Assembly (NCBI RefSeq): GCF_030413175.1
Contig: NZ_CP129212.1
Span: forward strand, 5,060,450-5,124,449
DNA length: 64,000 nt
Reading direction: 5' to 3'
From: Bradyrhizobium roseum
GTDB lineage: Bacteria > Pseudomonadota > Alphaproteobacteria > Rhizobiales > Xanthobacteraceae
Shown here one piece after another: positions 8,790 through 17,463 of this stretch (its first letter is position 1; each line of letters opens with the position of its first letter). The position numbers and the translations under genes are program-made. Under the pieces are notes generated by a model that was given only the letters and a program-made list of their open reading frames with translations, ran no database searches and was not told where the DNA came from.

Positions 8790-9920
8790 TCATCGTTTGC
8801 GCCAGACGAACAGTCCGGACATGGCGTAGTTCCAGACCACGCCCATCAGGGCACCCGCAAGCCCGGCCAGCCACCAGATCGGCTCCTGGTCGAACACCGC
8901 GAACGCGACGCCGACATTGGCGAGCAGCCCGACGCCGCAAACGACGTAAAACAGCAACAGGCCGCGCAGGATCGCAAATCCCTTCAGCCGCTGGTCGCGA
9001 TAGGTGAGAAAGTTGTTGAGAATGAAATTGCTGGTCATCGCGGTCAACGCGCCGGCCGCCTGTGCCTCCGCGAACGGCTCCCTGAAAATTTCATGCGCGA
9101 TGAAGAGCACCACGAGATGCACGACAAGGCCGGTGCCGCCCACCATCGCGAACAGCAGGAAACGCAGCGACACCACGTCGTTGGTCAGCTTCGCCAACAC
9201 GAGGCCGAGGAAATCCAGCGCCACCATCGAATCAAGTTTGCTCTCGCCGTGCTGGCGCGAACCGAAAGTGTACGGAATTTCGACAGTGCGCAGCTTGCCC
9301 TGCGCGCTGGCTATGACATCGAGCAGGATCTTGAAGCCCTGGGTCGAGAGCTGTGGCGCCAGTTCTTCGAAGCGGTCGCGGCGGATCATGAAGAACCCGC
9401 TCATGGGATCGGCGACCTCGACCTTCAGCACGCGTCGCGCCACTTCGGTTGCAAGCTGGCTCGCCCCTGCCCGCTGCTTGTTGAAACTGTCGGCGCTGCC
9501 GCCTTCGATGTAACGGCTGCCGACCACGAGCTCGGCCTCGCCGCTCCGCAGCAAGGCGACCATTTTCGGCAGTTGCGTCTCATCGTGCTGCAGATCGGCG
9601 TCGATCACCGCCGCGTAAGGGCCGCTCGAGGCCAAAATGCCTTCGATGCAGGCGCCCGACAGGCCGCGCCGCCCGATCCGGCGGATGCAGCGCACGCGGG
9701 AATCCTTCCGCGCCAGCCCGCGCACCACGTCCCAGGTTCCGTCGGGAGAATTGTCGTCGACAAAAACCACTTCCCAGGCAATGCCGGCAAGCGTGGCCTC
9801 CAGCCGCCGGTACAGCACGGTGACGTTGTCGCGCTCGTTGAAGGTCGGCACAACGACCGAAAGCTCGGGCAAACCGGCCTGCGACGGGGTTTCGGGGCCG
9901 GGCTGGATGGCATCATTCAT
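8790..9920 (-). CDS. GT2 polyprenyl-phosphate glycosyltransferase fused to GtrA-like membrane domain
   Basis: A 376-residue protein. The N-terminal GT2 domain (about 18-230) has VVVPTFNERDNV, VDDNSPDGT and DADLQHD, as in dolichol-phosphate mannose synthase and GtrB. The C-terminal half (about 240-370) has four membrane helices of the GtrA type, thought to flip the lipid-linked sugar. Start chosen at 9920 (MNDAIQPG); an 11-codon longer form begins at 9953, and neither has a strong ribosome-binding site. It is the first gene of a two-gene operon with the downstream GT-C enzyme, suggesting donor synthesis and transfer in sequence. Confidence 0.87.
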   Translation of the reverse strand: MNDAIQPGPETPSQAGLPELSVVVPTFNERDNVTVLYRRLEATLAGIAWEVVFVDDNSPDGTWDVVRGLARKDSRVRCIRRIGRRGLSGACIEGILASSGPYAAVIDADLQHDETQLPKMVALLRSGEAELVVGSRYIEGGSADSFNKQRAGASQLATEVARRVLKVEVADPMSGFFMIRRDRFEELAPQLSTQGFKILLDVIASAQGKLRTVEIPYTFGSRQHGESKLDSMVALDFLGLVLAKLTNDVVSLRFLLFAMVGGTGLVVHLVVLFIAHEIFREPFAEAQAAGALTAMTSNFILNNFLTYRDQRLKGFAILRGLLLFYVVCGVGLLANVGVAFAVFDQEPIWWLAGLAGALMGVVWNYAMSGLFVWRKR

Positions 9921-10239
9921 GATCGCCAGCGTATATCCGCAGCGGGCCAACATGCCAAGGCGAGCTTGATACTCGGCCGTGCTTGATACTCAGCCATGAC
10001 AACGGAAGTTCAAAGCGACCCGTGACCTGCCGCCACGACGAGCCATCAGCCGCCATAACGGGCCAAGCCCGATCAAAAATGCCCTGAAAATGCCAACGAC
10101 CACGAACAGAGGGCGCGCGTACATCCGGCGCTGCCAAACTATTCATGGTCGTCCCAGCGCCGGAGCTTTAAAGCGTCAACGTCGCCGTTGAATACGAAAT
10201 AGGAATGCCCGGAGCATTCTGCAAGGGGCAGTCGCCCCC
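9921..10239. other. Intergenic region with a short direct repeat
   Basis: About 320 bp. GCTTGATACTC occurs twice, about 18 bp apart, near 9965-9995. A possible short reading frame on the minus strand has no family features. Nothing else is recognised. Confidence 0.35.
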
Positions 10240-10446
10240 CTAGTTCGGTACCTCCCGAATCACTGGCCCTCGCGGAGCCGGCGCCGCCGGAACCGGCTGG
10301 GGTGCCGGCGCGGCCTGCTGGGTGCTGGCCGGCTTGGCGGGTTTGCCGAATTGGCCGATCGGTCCATAGGCGATAGCGACCACCATCACGACCGATGCGA
10401 CAATGGCCCCCAAAAGGCCGGCAATTGACTGCGAATTCATACTCAT
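10240..10446 (-). CDS. Small membrane-anchored Pro/Ala-rich protein
   Basis: 68 residues: an N-terminal hydrophobic segment (about 8-28, IAGLLGAIVASVVMVVAIAYG) followed by a Pro/Ala/Gln-rich tail (PAPQPVPAAPAPRGP). It could be an uncleaved signal anchor with a short periplasmic tail. It is unlinked to its neighbours. No family recognised; hypothetical protein. Confidence 0.6.
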   Translation of the reverse strand: MSMNSQSIAGLLGAIVASVVMVVAIAYGPIGQFGKPAKPASTQQAAPAPQPVPAAPAPRGPVIREVPN

Positions 10447-10645
10447 CGACCCCCTGCACCTAACCGGAAACTGATATCATGGAAAAAGCGGGCCGAAAAA
10501 TAGTCCCATCGGCCAAACCGGCGGGCGGCCCGACGTTCCAAATCTGGCCACGCCAGCGCCGCGCCACGGACAAGCAAGAACCGCGATTCTATCGTAAACA
10601 TGGCAGACTCTCGGCCTTCGGGTCGACCGGGAAGAGAGGTATCAT

Positions 10646-11311
10646 ATGTCAACGACAGACGAGACCAAGCCGGCCGGGAAATCCAAACGGCGCAAGGGCA
10701 AGGCGGAACGTAGCAAGAAGGCGGCCCCGCAGGCGGGTTTGCCGGAGACCCCGCCATCGGCTGGACTGCGGAGCCCGGACCAGAAAAAGCAGCCGCAACC
10801 GGCTCGCGTGGAGAGCCCGAAGGTGGAGCCGCAGCCGGCGGCGGTCGTGCAGCCCGTCGTTGCCGTCGTCGCGCCGCCTGAACCAGAACCGGCCGTTGTG
10901 TCCCCGCCTTCCGCGCCCATCTCGGCTGCGCCGCCGGTCGCCGAGCCGATGTCGGCCGAACCCACGCCAGCCGAAACCGAGCCAGCTGAAACCAAATCAG
11001 CCGAAACTCCGCCGGCCGAGTCGTCCCCAGCCGAGCCCGCGCCGGTGAGCCTGCAAACCATCGCCGATGCGTATCGCGACTACACCCGCAAATCGATCGA
11101 GGCGTTCGGGTCGTTTGTCGAACAGCTCAGCGGCGCCCGCTCGCTCGACAAGGCGATGACGGTTCAGACCGAATTCTTGAAGCGGACGTATGAGACCTCG
11201 GTGGCGGAGTCGCACAAGATCTGCGAATTGCATAACCGCCTAGCCAAGCAAACCCTCGACCCGTTCAAGGGACTTGCGGGCAAGACGCCCGCAACCCACG
11301 GCAAGCCTTGA
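10646..11311 (+). CDS. Phasin-family protein with long Pro-Ala-Glu-rich N-terminal region
   Basis: 221 residues. The first 135 or so are low complexity: basic (KSKRRKGKAERSKKA), then a Pro/Ala/Val/Glu-rich run with repeated PAET/PAES units. The last 85 form a helical phasin-type domain (IADAYRDYTRKSIEAFGSFVEQLSGARSLDKAMTVQ in parts). Phasins coat polyhydroxyalkanoate granules. The AGAGAGG-like ribosome-binding site 6-10 nt before the ATG supports the start. Single gene closed by a terminator. The unusually long disordered N-terminus is reminiscent of PhaF-type proteins, whose basic Ala/Lys/Pro tail binds DNA, but that similarity is only compositional. Confidence 0.75.
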   Translation: MSTTDETKPAGKSKRRKGKAERSKKAAPQAGLPETPPSAGLRSPDQKKQPQPARVESPKVEPQPAAVVQPVVAVVAPPEPEPAVVSPPSAPISAAPPVAEPMSAEPTPAETEPAETKSAETPPAESSPAEPAPVSLQTIADAYRDYTRKSIEAFGSFVEQLSGARSLDKAMTVQTEFLKRTYETSVAESHKICELHNRLAKQTLDPFKGLAGKTPATHGKP

Positions 11312-11350
11312 AACCGGGCGAAGCGGGTCGACGTCCAGCAACGCAAAAGC

Positions 11351-11380
11351 AAAAGGCTCCGGTTTCCGGGGCCTTTTTTG
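11351..11380 (+). terminator. Terminator after the phasin gene
   Basis: GGCTCCGG-TTT-CCGGGGCC (one G-T pair) followed by TTTTTT. An A-run on the other side could also serve the convergent minus-strand genes. Confidence 0.85.
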
Positions 11381-11393
11381 AATTGGACTCTAG

Positions 11394-11528
11394 TTAGGAG
11401 CCCGCGTGTCGGTTTCGCTTCGACGCCGGCCCGGCGCCGCGCATGTAGTGCCGCTCCGGTCGGTAGCGGCCTGTCCAGGCCCGCATGATCCTGTTGGTAA
11501 GGGTCGATATCCATTGCAGGATGGCCAT
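11394..11528 (-). CDS. Small basic hypothetical protein downstream of the SulP gene
   Basis: 44 residues beginning MAILQWISTLTNRIMRAW and ending in an Arg-rich tail. AAAGGA lies about 8 nt before the ATG. It is 32 bp after the SulP stop, in the same direction, and ends just before the shared terminator, so it is plausibly the last gene of that transcript. An amphipathic N-terminal helix is likely. No family recognised; coding status uncertain. Confidence 0.4.
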   Translation of the reverse strand: MAILQWISTLTNRIMRAWTGRYRPERHYMRGAGPASKRNRHAGS

Positions 11529-11560
11529 CAATCGATCCTTTGATCCCTGCATCCGAAAGC

Positions 11561-13069
11561 TCAGGCGCCGAGCTGGCCGGTCAGACGCTGATGGAACGAT
11601 GAACTGCGCTGGTCGAGCCCGGTGAAAGTGACGGTGGCGCCATGGTCGTTGTATTTGGTTTCGATCGAATCCAGCGCCGCGACGCTCGACGCATCCCAGA
11701 TCTGGGAATGGGTGAGATCGATCAGGACCCGCTTGGGGTCGGCGCCATAGGAGAACCGCTCGACAAGATCGTTGCTGGAGCCGAAGAACAGGGGACCATG
11801 GACAGTGTAATGGACCGACAACCCGTCCTGGCTCACGGTGCGCTCGGTTCGAATGACATGCGCGACTCGTCGCGCGAACAGAATCATCGCCAGCACCACG
11901 CCGACGGCGATGCCGATCGCGAGGTTGCCGGTGACGACGGTGACCGCGACGGTGGTCACCATGACCAAGGTTTCCGGGACCGGCATCCGCTTGAACGTCG
12001 CAGGCCGGACGCTGTGCCAATCGATGGTCTTGAGCGCGGCGATCATCATGACGGCGGCCAACGCCACCATCGGGATCTGCGCCATCAATCCGCTCAGCCC
12101 GGTCACCAGCACCAGCAGCACGACGGCGGCGACCACCGTCGAAATGCGGGTGCGCCCCTGCCCGATCTTCACGTTGACGACGGTTTGCGCAATCATCGCG
12201 CAGCCGCCGATGCCGCCATAGAAGCCGGCGGCGATGTTGGCGATGCCGAGCGCCCACGATTCCTTGCCCTTGTGCGACCGCGTATCCGTGAGGTCGTCGA
12301 CCAGCTTGGCCGTCAGTAGTGTTTCCAGCAGTCCGACAAAAGCGACGCTGATCGCCGTCGGCCAGATGATGCGCAGCGTGTTGAAGTCGAGCGGAACGAC
12401 AAACGCGGTGAAGCCGGGCAGTCCCGGCGCCATTGCGCCCTCGCCGCCGACGTTCGGTACCGCGAGATGCCCCAGGATCACGATCGACGTCACCACGATG
12501 ATGGCGACGAGCGGCGCCGGTACCGCCGTCGTGATGCGCGGCATCACGAGCACGATCGCGATTGTCAGCGCGAACAGCGGATAGACCAGCCACGGCACGT
12601 TGAAAATGTGCGGCACCTGCGCAGCAAATATCAGAATGCCGAGCGCGTTGACGAAGCCGATCATCACCGAGCGCGGGATGAAGCGGGTGAGCCGCGCCAG
12701 GCCGGCAAGCCCGAACGCGATCTGGATGACGCCCGCGAGGATGATGGTCGGCAGGATGTAGCCGACGCCGTGCAGCTTAACCATCGGACCGATGACCAGC
12801 GCGATCGAGCCGGCCGCCGCGGTGACCATCGCCGGCCGGCCGCCGAGCACCGACATTACGAGGCACAAGACGATCGAGGAGACCAGCGCCACTTTGGGAT
12901 CGACGCCCGAGACGAAGGAGAACGAGATCACCTCTGGGATCAGCGCCAGTGCGGTGATGATGCCGGCCAGCGATTCGCGGACGAAAAGGTTCGGCGCGCG
13001 AAGAATTGCCGATAGCGGCGGCGAGTCTTCGAACTGCGACTGAGTGGCGGCGGGACTGGCGATTTGCAT
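11561..13069 (-). CDS. SulP-family inorganic anion transporter with STAS domain
   Basis: 502 residues: about 10-12 hydrophobic segments (30-390) in the SulP fold, with early motif NLFVRESLAGIITALALIPE, then a cytoplasmic STAS domain (about 400-495) containing RVLIDLTHSQIWDASSVAALD. SulP proteins move sulfate or bicarbonate with Na+ or H+. It lies 49 nt downstream of the formylglycine-generating enzyme gene of the sulfatase locus and is read in the same direction, so handling of sulfate released by the sulfatase is a reasonable but unproved role. Confidence 0.85.
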   Translation of the reverse strand: MQIASPAATQSQFEDSPPLSAILRAPNLFVRESLAGIITALALIPEVISFSFVSGVDPKVALVSSIVLCLVMSVLGGRPAMVTAAAGSIALVIGPMVKLHGVGYILPTIILAGVIQIAFGLAGLARLTRFIPRSVMIGFVNALGILIFAAQVPHIFNVPWLVYPLFALTIAIVLVMPRITTAVPAPLVAIIVVTSIVILGHLAVPNVGGEGAMAPGLPGFTAFVVPLDFNTLRIIWPTAISVAFVGLLETLLTAKLVDDLTDTRSHKGKESWALGIANIAAGFYGGIGGCAMIAQTVVNVKIGQGRTRISTVVAAVVLLVLVTGLSGLMAQIPMVALAAVMMIAALKTIDWHSVRPATFKRMPVPETLVMVTTVAVTVVTGNLAIGIAVGVVLAMILFARRVAHVIRTERTVSQDGLSVHYTVHGPLFFGSSNDLVERFSYGADPKRVLIDLTHSQIWDASSVAALDSIETKYNDHGATVTFTGLDQRSSSFHQRLTGQLGA

Positions 13070-13118
13070 GAGATTATCCAGAAGATGGTGGTAGCTAGCT
13101 CAAGACGGATGCGCGCAA

Positions 13119-14126
13119 TCAGCCGGCCGGCGGATGGCGCACAATGCAGCGGAAGCCGATGTGGCAGGTGGAGGAATCGACCGTTTCGCCCTGACGGGCC
13201 GAAGGCCGGTACCGGAGACAGTAGTTTGGCGCGCAGAGATGCGAGCCGCCCTTGACGACGCGTCGCGTCGATCGCTCATCGCCGGCGTTCGGATGGCAGC
13301 AGGATTGCGGCGGCTGATCGGGTACGGCGTCGTACGGGCTCGACGTCCATTCCCAGACATTGCCGACCATGTCGAACAGGCCGTAACCATTGGCCGGAAA
13401 CGCATCGACCGGCGATGTGCCTGCGTATCCATCCTCGGCCGAATTCTCGTGCGGGAAAAGGCCCTGCCAGGTGTTGGCAAGAAACCGCCCTTCCGGATTG
13501 GCGGCGTCGCCCCACGGATAGGCCTTGCCTTCCAGACCGCCGCGGGCGGCGAATTCCCATTCGGCCTCGCTCGGCAGATCCTTGCCGCACCACGCCGCAT
13601 AGGCCAGCGCATCCTCATAGGCAACGTGCACGACCGGATGATCGTCGCGTCCGGCGATCGAACTGCCGGGTCCTTCCGGATGCCGCCAGTCGGCACCGGG
13701 GCGATACTCCCACCAGGCCAGGTTGTTGCGCAGGCTGACCGGTCGATCCGGTTTGACGAACACCAGCGAGCCCGGCACCAGCATCGCGGGATCGGCGTCC
13801 GGGTACATCGCAGGATCGGGTGGGCGTTCGGAATAGGTGATGTACCCCGTCGCTTCGACGAACCTGCGGAATTCGCCATTGGTCACGGGATGAGTGTCCA
13901 TCCAGAAGCCGTCGACGAAGGCCGGACGAACCGGGCGCTCCTCCCGGTAAAAGCTGTTGGAGCCCATCAGAAATGCGCCGCCCGGAATCCAGTTCATGGA
14001 CTCCGGGTCGACGGCGGCGGGCATGGCTCCCGCCTTGATCCGGCCGGAAGAAGCGCAGCAGCCCTCCCCCCGGCGAATGCCGGCTGCACCCTGCGCGATC
14101 GTTTCCGCTCTCGTCGGTGCAGTCAT
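13119..14126 (-). CDS. Formylglycine-generating enzyme (sulfatase-modifying factor)
   Basis: 335 residues from the ATG at 14126, 4 nt after the sulfatase stop. The FGE-sulfatase fold is evident from MNWIPGGAFLMGSNSF at the start, LPSEAEWEFAARGG, YPWGD, VGNVWEWTSSPYD and the C-terminal GGSHLCAPNYCLRYRPSAR, which holds the two catalytic cysteines, then HIGFRC. The enzyme converts the active-site Cys of type I sulfatases to formylglycine using oxygen. No signal peptide is seen, matching the cytoplasmic sulfatase next to it. A 16-codon longer form starting at 14174 would overlap the sulfatase gene and is less likely. Confidence 0.9.
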   Translation of the reverse strand: MTAPTRAETIAQGAAGIRRGEGCCASSGRIKAGAMPAAVDPESMNWIPGGAFLMGSNSFYREERPVRPAFVDGFWMDTHPVTNGEFRRFVEATGYITYSERPPDPAMYPDADPAMLVPGSLVFVKPDRPVSLRNNLAWWEYRPGADWRHPEGPGSSIAGRDDHPVVHVAYEDALAYAAWCGKDLPSEAEWEFAARGGLEGKAYPWGDAANPEGRFLANTWQGLFPHENSAEDGYAGTSPVDAFPANGYGLFDMVGNVWEWTSSPYDAVPDQPPQSCCHPNAGDERSTRRVVKGGSHLCAPNYCLRYRPSARQGETVDSSTCHIGFRCIVRHPPAG

Positions 14127-14130
14127 CGTT

Positions 14131-15498
14131 TCAGACCTTGGCGTGTTGCTTGGGCACGAAATCGAGCGCGGCACCGGGCGGAATCAGCTCCTCCTTCTTG
14201 GCGCTCTCCTCGAATTCCCTGATGACGCGCTGGGCGTGCTGCATCACCCACCAGCGCACGTAACGCTGGTTGACGGCATCGCGCTCCTTCGGGTCTTCCT
14301 TCAGATGCGTGATGCGGGCAAAGCCCAGCGCCAGCTCCGGATCGTGGAAATGCTGCTGCCGCTTGAAGTTGATCTTGAAGTCCTTCCACTTCACGGCGTG
14401 CAGTTCGTCCTTCAGCCAGACGATGCAGGACTCGCGATTCGACGTTTCCTGCTTGCCGAGGAAGAACGGGCTCTGGTCGACACCGTCGATCAGCCGGTCG
14501 GCGGGCGCCTTGCAGCCGGTCATCGACAGCAGCGTGGTGAACATGTCGGTGACATGGACCATCTCGTTGCTTTCGATGCCTGCCGGGATCCGGTTCGGCC
14601 AGCGGATCAAGAGCGGGGTGCGGATGCCGCCTTCCGCGGACGAGAAGTAGGAGCCGTCGAAGAAGCCGCCGGTGCCGCGGCCGGCGAGATGGTCCTCGGC
14701 GCCGTTGTCGCCGCACATCACGACGATGGTGTTGTCGGCTACGCCGAGCTCATCGAGCTTGTCCAGCAGCACGCCGAAGTCGTGGTCGAGCATCAGCAGG
14801 CAGTCGCCCCAATCGCCGTTGGTGCTCTTGCCGACGAACTCGTCGCGCGGGCTCATCGGGAAGTGCATCAGCGAGTGGTTGAAGTAGCAGTAGAACGGCT
14901 TGTCCGCCTTGACGGACTTTTCCATGAACTTGATGGCCCGCTTCTGGTACTCGAGGTCGCAGGTCTTCTTGGTCTCCATGGTGAGCTGCTCTTCCAGGAT
15001 CGGCCAGGCGCCCTTCCCCTTCACGCCCTCATGCATGTGCGAGAAGCCGTCGCGCTCCGGCACATAATGCGGGTCGGTCAGCCACATGCATTCGTCATAC
15101 GTGCGCAAGGGGCCGTACCATTCGTCAAAACCGTGATCGGTCGGAAAACGGCCGTCCTCGGCGCCGATGTGCCACTTGCCGTAGATCGAGGTCGCGTAGC
15201 CTCCTTCCGACAGGATCGAACCGATGGTGCGCTCCCACTTCACGATGCCGCCGCCATTACCGCCGAGCGCGATGGTGTGGTTGCCCGAACGGATCGGGAA
15301 GCGCCCGGTCATCAGCGCCGAGCGGGTCGGCGTGCATTGCGGCTCGACGACGTAATGCGTCAGCTTGACGCCTTGCTTGGCGAATGCGTCCATGCGCTTG
15401 GTATCGGCGCCGCGCAGAATGCCGCCGCCGTAGCAACCGAGTTCGCCCATGCCGAGGTTATCGACGTGAAAAAACAGGATGTTGGGTTTGCTTGCCAT
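14131..15498 (-). CDS. Type I arylsulfatase (sulfate-ester hydrolase)
   Basis: 455 residues. The start at 15498 is fixed by GGAG 9-10 nt upstream; the in-frame extension to 15615 lacks one. The N-terminal metal-binding motif NILFFHVDNLGMGELGCYG is followed by the modification site CTPTR (Cys55, matching CxPxR) and then MTGRFPIRSG. Further sulfatase blocks are YGKWHIG and MCGDNGAEDH. There is no signal peptide, so it should act in the cytoplasm on imported sulfate esters. It is followed directly by its FGE and preceded by an ABC importer, similar in content to Pseudomonas atsRBCA. The exact ester substrate is unknown. Confidence 0.9.
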   Translation of the reverse strand: MASKPNILFFHVDNLGMGELGCYGGGILRGADTKRMDAFAKQGVKLTHYVVEPQCTPTRSALMTGRFPIRSGNHTIALGGNGGGIVKWERTIGSILSEGGYATSIYGKWHIGAEDGRFPTDHGFDEWYGPLRTYDECMWLTDPHYVPERDGFSHMHEGVKGKGAWPILEEQLTMETKKTCDLEYQKRAIKFMEKSVKADKPFYCYFNHSLMHFPMSPRDEFVGKSTNGDWGDCLLMLDHDFGVLLDKLDELGVADNTIVVMCGDNGAEDHLAGRGTGGFFDGSYFSSAEGGIRTPLLIRWPNRIPAGIESNEMVHVTDMFTTLLSMTGCKAPADRLIDGVDQSPFFLGKQETSNRESCIVWLKDELHAVKWKDFKINFKRQQHFHDPELALGFARITHLKEDPKERDAVNQRYVRWWVMQHAQRVIREFEESAKKEELIPPGAALDFVPKQHAKV

Positions 15499-15622
15499 TG
15501 AATTCTCCGATCTGTGACGCAGGCGCACGCCGTCGTTGACGCGCGCGCTTCTTCGCGTCTCTCCTTGGTTGATGTCGTCAATCGTGTTTCGCGCCTGTCC
15601 GGCCGCGACGCTCAAAATTCGA

Positions 15623-16495
15623 TTAGAAGATTTCGCCTACTCCTTTCGGTCCCACTTTCATTCCAAAGCCTGCCAGGCCTCGGTCCTTGATCTCCGGTGC
15701 CATGGCCGCGAGCGATTCCTCGCGGATCAGGCCCTTGAGCTCCTGCACCAGGTTCATGAATTCAGGCGTGTCGGTCATCTCGGCGCGGCGCGGACGCGGC
15801 AGCGGCACCTTGATCTCCGCCTTGATGCGGCCGGGCCGCGCGGTCATCACGTAGATGCGGTCGGAGAGGAATATCGACTCTTCGATATCGTGCGTGATGA
15901 ACAGCACCGATATCTTGAACTGCTGCCAGATGTTGGTGAGGATCTCCTGCATCACGACCCGCGTCTGCGTGTCGAGCGCGCCGAACGGCTCGTCCATCAG
16001 CAGGACCTGCGGGCTGGTGGCAAGCGCACGGACGATACCGATGCGCTGCTTCATGCCGCCCGACAGCTGGTCCGGATAATGGTTCTCGAACGACAACAAC
16101 CCAGCGAGGTCGAGCAGCGCGCGCGCCGTGGTGTTGCGCTTGCCCTGGTCGACGCCGGCCATCTTGAGGCCGAACTCGACGTTCTTGCGCACCGACAGCC
16201 ACGGAAACAGCGAATATTGCTGGAACACGACGCCGCGGTCCGAGCCGGGCTTTGTGATGGCCTTGCCGTCCAGCCTGGCCTCGCCGCTGGTCGGCTTGAC
16301 GAAGCCGGCGACGATGCTGAGCAAGGTCGACTTGCCGCAGCCGGAGGGGCCGATCAGCGAGACAAATTCGCCCGGCTGCACATTGAGCGAGACGCTCTCG
16401 ACCGCAACGACCTTGTTGTCGTTGGCGCCGAAGATCACGCCCATGTCGCGCACGTCGATGAAACCTTTCTGGGCTTCAGCCATCGCCATCGTCAT
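15623..16495 (-). CDS. ABC transporter ATP-binding protein (TauB/SsuB/AtsC type)
   Basis: 290 residues with Walker A GPSGCGKST, Q-loop, signature LSGGMKQRIGIVRAL, Walker B VLLMDEPFGALD and the switch His in FITHDIEE. The nitrate/sulfonate/taurine subfamily is indicated by the partner permease and binding protein. It overlaps the permease gene by 4 nt (translational coupling). It energises uptake of the substrate delivered by the binding protein at 17464-18900. Confidence 0.92.
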   Translation of the reverse strand: MTMAMAEAQKGFIDVRDMGVIFGANDNKVVAVESVSLNVQPGEFVSLIGPSGCGKSTLLSIVAGFVKPTSGEARLDGKAITKPGSDRGVVFQQYSLFPWLSVRKNVEFGLKMAGVDQGKRNTTARALLDLAGLLSFENHYPDQLSGGMKQRIGIVRALATSPQVLLMDEPFGALDTQTRVVMQEILTNIWQQFKISVLFITHDIEESIFLSDRIYVMTARPGRIKAEIKVPLPRPRRAEMTDTPEFMNLVQELKGLIREESLAAMAPEIKDRGLAGFGMKVGPKGVGEIF

Positions 16496-17454
16496 CGCTT
16501 TCCTCCGGGCGCGAATGCCAGCCAGGGCATCAGGAGATGACCGACCATCCGGATGATTCCGCTACAGGCCAGTCCAAGAAAACCGATCGTGATCATGCCG
16601 AGCACGATCGCGGGATAGTCCACCAGCGAGTAGGCCTCCCAGGTGAAATAGCCGACGCCGAACTGGCCCGAGATCATCTCCGCCGCGATCAGTGAGACCC
16701 ACGCCACGCCCATACCGACCGCAAGGCCGGTGAAAATATGCGGCAGCGAGCCGGGCAGGATCACGTTCAGGAACAGGCGGAATTCGCTGGCGCCGAGGCA
16801 TCGCGCGGCCCGCACCAGCACCCCGTCGAGCGAATGCACGCCGTGGATGGTGTTGAGCAGGATCGGGAAGAAGGCGCCGATGAAGGTGATGAAGACGATG
16901 CTGGCCTCGTTGTTCGGCCACAGCATGATCGACATCGGAACCCAGGCGATCGCCGGGATCGGCCGCAGCACCTCGACCACGGGCATGAACAGGTCGCGCA
17001 CCCGCTGATACTTGCCGATGGCCAGTCCCAGCGGCACGCCGATGGCGATCGCGATGAAGAAGCCGAACAGGATTCGCCGGACGCTGATGGCGATATTGAC
17101 GAGATATTTGCTGGATAGCCCAACCTGCGTCAGTTGCTGAAATACTTCATAGGGCGTCGGCACGTTCTTGAAGCGAATGTAGAATTCAAGCCGGTACTTT
17201 GTCCCGAGATACCACAGCAGGAACAACGCACCGAGCGAAACGCAAGCAAGCGCGGCGGTGATGATCCGATCACAGGTTATCTTCGCCAGCAGGCTCTTGA
17301 GGACCTTGGTCAGAGAGACCGTCGGAATCGACATCGGCTCCGGTGCCGGCGCTTCCGTGGCGGAAGCGCGCACCACCACCTGCGCAGGCTCGGGATTTTG
17401 GTACTTGTCGGCCATCGGGAGCGCTACGATCTTCGCACGTGCAGGGCTCGCCAT
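16492..17454 (-). CDS. ABC transporter permease (TauC/SsuC/AtsB type)
   Basis: 320 residues. A long N-terminal tail (to about 50) precedes six hydrophobic segments. The EAA-like coupling loop is visible as VRAARCLGASEFRLFLNVILPGSLPHIFTGL near residues 200-230. The gene starts 9 nt after the binding-protein stop and overlaps the ATPase gene, forming the importer core of the sulfatase locus. Confidence 0.9.
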   Translation of the reverse strand: MASPARAKIVALPMADKYQNPEPAQVVVRASATEAPAPEPMSIPTVSLTKVLKSLLAKITCDRIITAALACVSLGALFLLWYLGTKYRLEFYIRFKNVPTPYEVFQQLTQVGLSSKYLVNIAISVRRILFGFFIAIAIGVPLGLAIGKYQRVRDLFMPVVEVLRPIPAIAWVPMSIMLWPNNEASIVFITFIGAFFPILLNTIHGVHSLDGVLVRAARCLGASEFRLFLNVILPGSLPHIFTGLAVGMGVAWVSLIAAEMISGQFGVGYFTWEAYSLVDYPAIVLGMITIGFLGLACSGIIRMVGHLLMPWLAFAPGGKR

Positions 17455-17463
17455 GCGCGCCTC

